A stretch of 64,000 nucleotides of DNA from Anticarsia gemmatalis (Eukaryota; Arthropoda; Insecta; Lepidoptera; Erebidae), in contig NC_134774.1 in NCBI RefSeq assembly GCF_050436995.1, positions 2,850,501 to 2,914,500 on the forward strand, given 5' to 3'. Shown piece after piece: positions 39,873-49,300 of the stretch. The notes under the pieces are model-generated. The model ran no database searches. It saw only the letters and a program-made list of their open reading frames with translations, and was not told where the DNA came from. A program made the position numbers and the translations under genes. Within the stretch, counting starts at the first letter, position 1. The number at the start of each line of letters is the position of its first letter.

Positions 39873-40571
39873 TGCCCGCCTTCCACTGCGAGCGGAGCGG
39901 GCTTCGTACGGACTCCGTTTAACTCGCAACGGCAATCTTCATAGAAGTGCTTCCACTGTGAATGAGCGAACGGAGCGGAGCAAAAGAGTAAAAAGAGTTA
40001 CAAAAGTGGTGACAGAGTTGAGCGGATTTCTAACGGACTCCGCTCGACTCGCAACGCAAAATTTCATAGAAATGCTTCCATCGTGAACGAGTAAGCGAAG
40101 CGGACTGAGCGAGTTAAAATGGGTCCGCTGTGTCATTGTGTTGCGCGCTAGTTTTGAACGGACTCTGCTTACACCTCCGCCCCCTTCACCCTCCCTGCCC
40201 CTTTTCTCGCCCGCTTTCGTCCTTTGTCAGTGAGGTTAGGACGCCTGCGCTTGCGAAACGTGTCGACATGGAGCTGTTCATTGAAGCAGTACGGCAGTAC
40301 CCGTTGTTGTGGGACACTAACCACAAAGATTATCGTCATGGAGATATTTTTTCTGCGCCTCTTCGCTCATGGCTGCTGACAATGGAAGGCAAACAACTCG
40401 CTCATCTGACTCCACTCATTTCCCGCCTAGCTCACTCCTCGAAACTCGCCGGCAATGGAAGGCAAAACCCATTTTTCACTGAAACTCTTTCTTAATGGAT
40501 GGTGAGAACTATTTACTCCTTTCCGCTCAGCTTTTTCCTACTCATTACCCTTTCGCAGTGGAAGGCGGGCA
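39873..40571. mobile_element. PIF/Harbinger-like element, 699 bp, TTA target duplication
   Basis: The ends are TGCCCGCCTTCCACTGCG and CGCAGTGGAAGGCGGGCA. TTA lies on both sides (39870-39872 and 40572-40574). Subterminal AGCGGAGCGG and GGACTCCG words are repeated. A TTA duplication plus a MADF-like ORF inside supports PIF/Harbinger; no DDE transposase is present. Confidence 0.8.
40130..40495 (+). pseudogene. MADF-like ORF fragment inside the Harbinger-like element
   Basis: A 121-codon frame. From Met at 40268 it reads ELFIEAVRQYPLLWDTNHKD, the opening helix of MADF/Myb-SANT-like domains, which form the second protein of PIF/Harbinger transposons. The rest of the domain (the usual W-x-I-x3-L part) is not continued, and the frame ends in terminal-repeat sequence, so it is a remnant. 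Confidence 0.6.
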
Positions 40572-40741
40572 TTAGAATATAGAAATGATTTTTAAAAGTA
40601 CAAAGTTAAATTAAGTTCACTAGATGTCACTACTAACATGTAGTACCAATTTTGTCAACTAGATGTCTTAGCGTACTTTAAAATTTAGTTCCAGTGTTGC
40701 TCACTTTGTCGCTAATAGTTTGATAACTACCGGTTTCTGAG

Positions 40742-40840
40742 GTATATTTAGGGGTAGTTTATCTATTCAATAGCGATTTTTTTGTATGAGCTTAAACGCT
40801 ATTGAATAGATAAACTACAGTTAAATATACCTCAGGAACC
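40742..40840. mobile_element. Palindromic MITE, copy 2, next to the SPH-B stop codon
   Basis: GGTTTCTGAGGTATATTTAG pairs with AAATATACCTCAGGAACC. It lies 36 bases past the SPH-B stop (minus sense), so it would be in the 3' UTR. Confidence 0.8.
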
Positions 40841-40876
40841 GGGGGTAAGTGACGTTGTTTTGTTCTTCGATGTTTC

Positions 40877-43800
40877 TTAATACATCTGTTGTTGAATCCA
40901 TCGAATGTACTCGGTTACCCGGGTGTATTGCGACGGTTCACCGCCTCCGCAGCCGCTTGGCGGACCAGTTAGCACCACACCGATCTAGTGAAATAAAAAT
41001 CGTTATAATTTTTTTGCTTTAAAAGACAACTCACGCATAAAGAATTGCTCTTGTGTCGCGGGGACTTTTCAAACTTTCAAACAACGGACACAAATTACAA
41101 CCAGACCCGAAACAATTAATGTATAATAGAATACGGGAATTAATGCGAACACGCATTTTACCTTAAAATGCCGAAACAATTATTTGTGAATCGCACAAAT
41201 AATATTGTTCCGTGTGGGAATGCAACCCATTATCTCCCGACGCTATAGTAACGCCGTTCTGTTTCTGGTTGTACTCTCTGTCCATTTGTAAAAGTCACCG
41301 CTCCACTACAGCAAATCTTAGTGTAAGTATTTTAAAAGAAAATCAATCTCCACTTACCAGCATATTGTTCTTCCCATCAAAGTTTTTCAACACAAGCGGG
41401 CCGCCGACATCTCCATTGCAGGGTCCATCCCCGTTACCGTTGCTTGTACACATCACGTCTCTAGGCAGGCTGGGCCCGTAGGACCTCTTGCACTCGTTCG
41501 TACTCAACACTCGCACGTTGACCTCACGAAGAGTGCCGGAACGAGACGCTGAACGCAAGGTGAAATACGTCATTATTAAAAAAAAAACTTTTAGACATGA
41601 GAATCGAACCCGGGAATCACGATCGTGGTATACACTGTAGTGGCAAACGATCTATGGGTTTAGCAACCCTTGGCGCGGTCATTCCATAGATAGGTGACCG
41701 CATAGTGGTATCTGAGCTGGCCGTCTCCATGCTTCGAAGGGCACGTAAAACGTCGGTCCCGGTTGTTATCAATTAAGATAACAGTCGTTAAGCCATGTCA
41801 AAGGCCTTACGGGCGGCTTGAACAACTCTGATACTAGGTTGACCACTAACCATACGATAGATATATAGATAGTTTGAAGTCGGTTTTTATTTTTGTTAAA
41901 GTTTTTGTTCATGAAACTCACCTGGTCCGGAGATCCCATAACCGAGAACTGAGGCATAGCTGTTCGTGAACGTATTTGACAAATACATCCCAGAGGGCAG
42001 CATCATTGGTTTAATTAGGAATCCGTCTGAAATATAATAAAATACACTAATTACTTGTATCGAATGCATATATCGAAATAATCTATACTAATATTATAAA
42101 GCTGAAGAGTTTGTTTGTTTGAACGTGCTAATCTCAGGAACTATATAACTGTGTGTGTAGATAGCCCATTTATCGAGGAAGGGTATAGGCTATATAACAT
42201 CACGCTACGACCAATAGGAGCAGAGTACCGGTAAAAAATGTTACAAAAACGGGGAAAATGATGACCCATTCTGTCTTATGTGACGCAAGCGAAGTTTCGC
42301 GGGTCAGCTAGTACTTATTAAAACTAGTCAACGATGTAGGTCTTTATTATAGTGTCCAAGTGTGTTAACAATACACAAATACACTTTTTATTCCCTTATT
42401 CTCATAGTCTGGTGGACCGACCAGTAAGAGTTCAGGTGAAGGAAAACATCGTGAGGAAACCTTGCACGCCTGAGAATTTTTAAGAACAGTTCTTGAAGGT
42501 GTACAACCGTGCTTGGTCAGCGTGGTTGACTTAAATCCCAACCCCTCCCTAATTCCAGGAAGAGACTCTTGCCAGGCAGTTGGTTTTTTTAACTCATTAA
42601 AGGGTCTCCTCCCAAACGAGAGGGAGGGGTTAGGCCGTGAGTCCACCACACTGGCCAAGTGCAGGTTGGGGACTTTGCATACCTTCAAGAACTGTTCTAA
42701 AGAAATCTCAGGCATGCAAGGTTTCCTCGCGATGTTTTCCTTCACCGTTAGAGCATGTAATAATTATTTCTAATACACACATAAATTGGAAAAGTCATTG
42801 ATGTGTTGCCTTAGTTTCGAACCTGCGACCACTTGAGTGGGAGGTGCCAACTTAAACAATTCGACTATCAGTGCTAAAATTTTGGAAATTAATTGGTTAA
42901 TGTAATTTCACTTACTGCTATAGGCTGGGTCAATGACTATCATGGCCAGATTGTACTTAGTCTCGAAAGGATCGTAGTCAGGGTGAGTGCGGACCTCTTT
43001 CGCCTCTTTCCTCAAGCCTCCAGAGTACAATAATGTAGAGCCTAATACAACCTGTAAAATAAATAAATAAATATTAATGGACAACTCACACACAGTTATT
43101 TGATTCCAAACTAAGCAGAGCTTGTACTATGCTAACCAAATAACTAATAAACATACTTATATACTTCTAAATACATAATTAAATAGATTAATTGACATCC
43201 AGGCTCAGAACAAATACTCGTGCTCATCGCGCAAAGATTTGTCCCGGGTGGGATTCGAACCCACCACACGCGGCGCTACGGTTATTGCGGCGAGGTGACC
43301 GCTTAGACCACTACGCCAAACGTGCAGTTGAAATAAATGACATATGTACATACATACATAATACTATAGCCAGTTGAGCTCACCGCTCGGTAAACGTTTT
43401 GTAAGTTAAGCAACCGTTGGCGCGGTCACTCCATAGATGGGTGACCGTATAGTGGCATTTGAACGGAGTGGGAAGTCCGACTTTTTACGTGCCCGCCGAA
43501 GCACAGAGACGCTCAGTTTAAATACCACTATACGATCACCATCTATGGAGTGACCGCGCCATAGTTTACTCAACCCACAGATCGTTACCCCCCCGGTGAT
43601 TTCTATGGGCGTTTCAAATTTTTTTATAAATTAATCATGCAACGCGAAAATTTCAAAGATATAATTGAAAAGAAAATACAAACCAGTATCTGACTGCCTT
43701 GTTTGTGGCCGTCGTCCCAGCACGCCGCCGCCGTCAGCACTCTTTGTTGACTAAGCAGGGCTCCTCCACACGTTGACAACTCACCCGTTATCAGAGTGAT

Positions 43801-44438
43801 CAACAAACCGGCCTGGAAACAATAACTATCATTTAAAAAGTCCCCTTAAAAAAAGCCCCTGGCATTATGTCCGCCTTTATGCAATTTGTATATTGAGTTT
43901 AAAATAAATAAATAAAAAAAACCCCGATTTTATACTATTTTTTTTCTATTTTTTTATAGATTGGCTAGTAAGGTTAAGCCATTCTAATATTCCCACCACC
44001 AACTTTATCATCATACGAAGCTATTTGAGACCCCATCCGAGTAAATTTCTTCTCCTCCCCTCACTTTCACCCCCTACAATTGCTTAACGGCTCAACCGAT
44101 TTTCGTCAAACATGTCTTAGAACATTCGCACAGAGAGAACCTGTAACCCTTTTTTCCCCGTATCTTTTAAATAAGCAAAACAACATTTGCTGGGTCAGCT
44201 ATTCAAATATAACAAAAATAAATCATCATAAAATATTAATTAAACTTACCATATAAGTGTTAGCCGCATAATACGAATTGGAACCGCCACTGATCCTGGA
44301 GTTGACAGACTCTTGAATCCTTATTCTTTCAGCAGCTGGTATGCCATACCTTTCATGGTAGCCAGCATGGTTTCTTGTCGCGTTCTGCGCTTGTACGGCG
44401 ACAAGGCACACGAGCAAACAGACTACTTTAATGTACAT
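40877..44438 (-). CDS. SPH-B: secreted, catalytically inactive serine protease homologue
   Basis: Exons on the minus strand: 44250-44438, 43684-43812, 42916-43051, 41922-42026, 41358-41548 and 40877-40984. They give 285 residues, with the same exon phases as SPH-A and SPH-C. Signal peptide MYIKVVCLLVCLVAVQAQ; propeptide ending ESVNSR before ISGG (cleavage after Arg48). All three triad positions are changed: His57 is Ala93 (TAAAC), Asp102 is Asn140 (KYNLAM) and Ser195 is Val234 (GDVGGP). Structural words remain (TCGGALL, HPDY, NECKRSYG, GGPLVL, TRVTEYIRWI). One donor (after exon 2) is GTTTGT, weaker than the rest. A secreted binding, regulatory or decoy role is an inference. Introns carry SINEs and a complete Hel-A copy. 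The palindromic MITE lies just past the stop codon. Confidence 0.88.
41021..41330 (-). mobile_element. tS2 SINE, inverted composite with an inserted arm
   Basis: A minus copy (AAAAGACAACTCACGCATAA to GGGAATGCAACCCA) contains at about 41118-41170 one arm of the 9128-9274 fold-back (ATGTATAATAGAATACGGGA). From about 41258 it passes into a short plus-strand scrap (TCTGGTTGTACTCTCTGTCC) of the same family. Confidence 0.6.
41641..41862 (+). mobile_element. 5S-1 SINE
   Basis: AACCCTTGGCGCGGTCATTC and TGACCGCATAGTGG head; body to GACCACTAACCATACGAT. Confidence 0.7.
42082..42311 (+). mobile_element. Hel-A Helitron, complete, 230 bp
   Basis: TCTATACTAATATTATAAAG after A, ending CGCGGGTCAGCTAG before T. 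It lies in intron 3 of SPH-B. Confidence 0.85.
42425..42870. mobile_element. Two tS4 SINE copies in inverted orientation
   Basis: A plus-strand tail (GTGAAGGAAAACATCGTGAG to GGCAG) at 42425-42585 meets a minus-strand copy at 42598-42870 (GGGTCTCCTCCCAAACGAGA to CACTTGAGTGGGAGGTGCC). Confidence 0.7.
43079..43330 (-). mobile_element. tS3 SINE, complete
   Basis: On the minus strand: GGCGTAGTGGTCTAAGCGG head, GGGTTCGAATCCCACCCGGG box B, TGAGCACGAGTATTTGTTCT body, and AACTGTGTGTGAGTTGTCC tail. Confidence 0.75.
43371..43590. mobile_element. Head-on pair of 5S-1 SINEs
   Basis: A plus copy (GAGCTCACCGCTCGGTAAAC to TGACCGTATAGTGGCATTTG) joins a minus copy (TTTACGTGCCCGCCGAAGCA to TCAACCCACAGATCGTTA), giving a long fold-back in intron 1 of SPH-B. 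Confidence 0.7.
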
Positions 44439-44470
44439 TGTTAAAATGTGTCAATATGCAAACGATGGTG

Positions 44471-44482
44471 CCTTTTATATGG
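44471..44482 (-). promoter_or_regulatory. TATA box of SPH-B
   Basis: CCATATAAAAGG on the minus strand lies 33-44 bases upstream of the start codon. Confidence 0.65.
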
Positions 44483-44609
44483 TTTAAAAGTACTTAAGAA
44501 TGTTTGAAGTGGTTAATTATATAATCATGGATTGTTTTTATCAGTTAAGTTGTTTAATTAGAACTGTCTAGGGTCGGTTTGCTTTGGTGTACGTTAATTA
44601 TATCTTTTA

Positions 44610-44832
44610 CTAGCTGACCCGCGCAACTTCGCTTGCGTCACATAAGAGAGAATGAGTCAAAATTTTCCCCGATTTTGTAACATTTTTCACCCGTACTCTG
44701 CTCCTATTGGTAGTAGCGTGATGATATATAGCCTATAACCTTCCTCGATAAATGGACTATCTAACACTGAAAGATTAGCGCGTTCAAACAAACAAACAAA
44801 CTAACTCTTCAGCTTTATAATATTAGTATAGA
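44610..44832 (-). mobile_element. Hel-A Helitron, complete with internal deletion
   Basis: CTAGCTGACCCGCGCAACTT to AATATTAGTATAGA with A before and T after. It lacks the TTTTTCAAATCGGACCAGTA segment. It is followed at 44838-45013 by a degenerate Hel-C copy (GAAATTTTGTGAGCATATTG ... TTTGCCATGTCAGC). Confidence 0.8.
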
Positions 44833-45031
44833 TATGACATTTCCATGTCACAGTGTTGGTTACTCTACTCCTCTGAAACGACTTAACCGATTCGCATGAA
44901 ATTTTGTGAGCATATTGAGTAGGTCCGAGAATCCGCTAACATCTTCTTTCATACCTCTAAGTGACACTATTTTTTTTATATAACAAAACAATGTTTGCCA
45001 TGTCAGCCAGTAATAAAATAATTATGTCATG

Positions 45032-45335
45032 CTGAGCCGAGTGGCATCAATTGGTACCTACACCATGTAAGTGGTTGCAGGTTCGAACTCAAGGATACAT
45101 GCCAATGAATTTTCCAAGTTATGTGTGTATTAGAAATCATTACCACTTGTTCCAACACTGAAAGAATACATTGTGATGCAACCTTGCATGCCTGAGAGCT
45201 ATTTAAAACATTTCTTGAAGGTATACAAAGTCCCCAATGCACACTTGGCCAGCGTGGTGGACTCAAGGCCTAACCCCTCACTCATTACGGGAGGAGACCC
45301 TCGCCCAGCAGTGGGATATTAATTGTTTAAATGAA
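45032..45335 (+). mobile_element. tS4 SINE
   Basis: GCCGAGTGGCATCAATTGG head, GCAGGTTCGAACTCAAGG box B, and tail GGAGACCCTCGCCCAGCAGT. Confidence 0.7.
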
Positions 45336-45339
45336 TTTT

Positions 45340-46300
45340 AAATTTATTATCATAACTGCTTAATAGTTTTGCCTAAAAAATAGAAGACAAACATACATAA
45401 ACTTTCGCATTAATTATATTTAACTGGATAGGGGGAGTCCCTTTCTAAAGAGGTTATAAAGTCGGACATTGCACAATAGAAAATAATACTCGTGATTCTT
45501 GTATACAATAATATGATTATTAAATTATCTTTGATTACATAAAGCAATTAACATAAAGTACTTTCTTGTATTTATATTAAATAAACTAGCGGAGTGGCCG
45601 GACTTCACCTGGTTATAGTACAATTTTATTTAATTTTGATCCCGTCGATCTAATACAAAATTGATCCAGTTTACATAGTTACAGACATATTAAAAAGGGA
45701 ATTATCTAATTTGGTTTATTTGTTCAAAAGTGCGTAGTATACATTTCGGTGATTCATTTTCACTACATATTATAAATCAAAGTCGCTTCTCGCGTCTGCC
45801 CCTATTTTTGTATGTACCTATGTATGCTTACATCTTTAAAATTACAGAAAGGATTTCGATGCGGTCTTTTAATAGATAGTGTTATTCAAGAGAAACGTTT
45901 ATGTGTAAAAGTTGTAAAGATTTTTTTTGATAAATAACTGTTTAAACCGAGCGAAGCCGGAGCGGACCAATACATAGTTATTTATATAAGATTTGTTGGA
46001 GGGTGTAATCACAGTTCATTATTGCTTATGCCCAGTTTCAATGCGTCATCAAACGTAGTATTATGTAAATCAAGCATCTATCATATTATCTTTCCTGATA
46101 ACTTTCTCAAGTATTATTACAACCATAAGTATTTATTTCAAGTTCAATAACACTTGAAAACCACTAGTCGATTTCTCGAATCGTCTAGAAAAAAAAAACA
46201 AATTCGCATCTCTAGCGTAAACTGTCATCTTGACATTTTAAGTCTGTCAAAGTTTCATAACATGAATATAACCTAAAAAAAAATAAAAACAAACCCAAAA
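45340..46300. other. Intergenic region between SPH-B and the Obg gene
   Basis: No exon was found. 45770-45975 is a Hel-E fragment (AGTCGCTTCTCGCGTCTGCC to GAGCGAAGCCGGAGCGG). The 300 bases before the Obg start contain no clear TATA box, as expected for a housekeeping gene. Confidence 0.5.
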
Positions 46301-49300
46301 ATGCGATTAATTAATTTATTTAGATCTTTAAAGTTAACGACTCAAGTGAATTTCGTGAGATATAGTTCCGAATACGTTCCGAAGCCTCTAAGAAGTTTAA
46401 AAGCTAAGTCTACACGGAATACTGTGCAGTATTATGTGGATTCGTTCAGAGTGAGGGCTGTCGGTGGGACGGGAGGCGATGGCTGTATATCGTTTCTTAG
46501 TGCGTGGTGTAAGGATCACGCGGGACCCGACGGCGGCGATGGCGGGAACGGCGGCCATGTTATTTTTCAGGTTTGTTTACTTTATAATAAGTGTTGTCAA
46601 ACAACTTGATCAATTTCTCTACAATGCATGGCCTAACTATCAATAGCCGGTTATGCTCACTGGTCGGTAAACGATCTGTGGGTTCCGCAAATCTTGGCGC
46701 GGTTATTCCATAGATGGGTGACCATTTAGTGGTATGTAACTAAGCGTCTCTGTGCTTCGGAGAGCATGTTAAAAGACAGTCCTGGTTGTTGTCGATAAAG
46801 ATAACAGTTGTTAAGCCATGTCAAAGGCCTACTTGGAAAAAATACAAGGCATGATGGCAAGGTCTATGCATAATAGTATTTTCTGGGTTTTGCTTATAAG
46901 AATTTCTCAGAGACTTTCCAAAGTTAGGAAGTTGAGGTCGTAGACATCCTAGTCTTGTAGAGCATGTCAAGCCATTGGTCCTGTGTCAGTAAAGGAATAG
47001 AGAGGACATAGGATACTTTTTATCCCACTAAACCGAATTTGTACCTGGTGGAAGAACAGAGCATGGAAACAACAACACCAAGTAGTCATGATATCCTGGT
47101 AACCATGAAAAGGTTTTTATAGGGATAAAAAAAAGCATAAACGGAGCTGCACAAGTCAGCTCGTTTCAATATAGTTAAATAATAGCAAGCTAAGAGCGCT
47201 TGATTAAATTTAATTGACCTCTATAGCCAGATATTGGTTAGCAGGTCATTATTATTGTGTTCTAGTTATTTAATTATTTATTGTTCAGTATTTTGGTACG
47301 TACCTTTACACATATTCCTACAAAACTGTTTTATGGTTTGACCATTGGCCTCTTGAACTAAACACATATAAAAAATAAGCTAACTATGTAATATACTTAC
47401 TAAATAACAAAGAGCTTACATTATATTAAGCAAAACTAGACATATTTTAGGTAAGGTATAAATGCTTTTTTAGCCTTGTTTTAAATGTAGGAATATTATT
47501 TTTCTGTTTAATTTCCATAGGCAAGTTGTTTGATAACACCTAATATTATTTATTTACTTGACTGTTTTCCTATATTATGAATGTTGTTTTATACTTCAGG
47601 CCGCTCACTCAACAAAAAGCTTAAACAACTGTAAATCAGTGATACAAGCCAAACATGGAGAGAAGGGTTATAACAAGGAATGTAACGGAAAGAACGCCAC
47701 ACATGTCATCGTTCCTGTACCAATAGGTGAGAATATTTATAAAGACACTGCAAAGTAATCTAACTAACCCCCGGTTTCTTAGGTACATTTAGCGGCAGTT
47801 TATCTATTCAATAGCGTTTAAACTCATATAAAAAAGCCCTATTGAATAGATAAACTATTGCTAAATGTACTCAGAAACCGATAATTAATCTATTTTTAAG
47901 TACATGGTACATTAGGTTCCTTTTAGTGAGCTCGTGAGGTACCCAAATATCGAGCTTTTTTGTGTAGAGAAAAGATTTTATTATTGTTTCATTTCAGGTA
48001 CAATAATAAGAGACGAGACTGGTAAAGTGATAGGAGACCTAGATGTTGAAGGTAAAATGTTCGTGGCGGCGCGAGGAGGCGCCGGCGGCAGAGGAAATAA
48101 GTTCTTTTTAACTGATACGGAACAGGTGAGGGACAAATCTATACTTCTATACTAATATTATTTAATGTAGAGTTTGTTTGTTTGGTTGAACGCGCTAATC
48201 TCAGGAACTACTGGTCCGATTTGAAAAATTCTTTCAGTGTTAGATAGCCCATTTATTGAGGAAGGTTATAGGCTATATATCATCACGCTACGACCAATAG
48301 GAGCCGAGTACCAGTGAAAAATGTTACAAAAACGGGGAAAATTATGACTCTCTTAAGTGACGCAAGTTTTCCCCGTTTTTGTAACATTTTTCACTGGTAC
48401 TCGGCTCCTATTGGTCGTAGCGTGATGATATATAGCCTATAACCTTCCTCAATAAATGGGCTATCTAACAGTGAAAGAATTTTTCAAATCGGACCAGTAG
48501 TTCCTGAGATTAGCGCGTTCAAACAAACAAACAAACAAACAAACAAACTCTTCAGCTTTATAATATTAGTATAGATACAATTGTAGAGTTTGTTTGCTTG
48601 CGGTCACCCATCAACGGATTGACCGCGCCAAGTGTTGCTTAACCCACAGATCGTTTACCGACCGGTAAGCACTACTGACTATGGGCGCCTCACATTTTTT
48701 TAATTATGTTATCTCGTTGTCTTATGCCTTATTTTTCTTTCAGGCCCCCGACATAGCAGAACTAGGCGCTAACGGTGAAACGAAATACTACACACTAGAA
48801 GTGCGATCTATGGCCCACATAGGACTGATAGGTGCGCCTAACGCGGGCAAGAGCACCTTGCTGCGAGCCATGACCAGGGCCAGGCCCACTGTGGCGCCTT
48901 ACCCCTTCACTACCCTCAAACCACTCATAGGTGAGAAAGCAACTATCCCGTAAAGTGTTCTCTTGCTAGGGGACGATTTTATAACTCTAATTACAAACCC
49001 AGTCCTAACAAGAAAAAAAACAGTCCCCTAAACCATCCCCTAGCTGAAGGACCGCGTAGGGGACAGTATTAAGACAGTACATAACTTCTAACTAGGGAAC
49101 TGCATAGAGGACAGTTTTAAGAGGGTAATCCCATTAATAAAACCGTCCCCTAAACTGTGCCCTAGCTTTAGACACTAAGGGGGACGGTTTTTTAGCTGAA
49201 TTAACCCCTAACTAAGAAAGCATCCCCTACCTAGTTAAGTTTCATCACTAGAGCACAGTTTAGGGGATGGATATGTAAATACTACACGCTAGAAGTACGG

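Noticed and set aside
40130..40495. Host gene with a MADF domain
   Set aside because: It is enclosed by terminal inverted repeats and TTA duplications, and the domain is incomplete; treated as transposon remnant.
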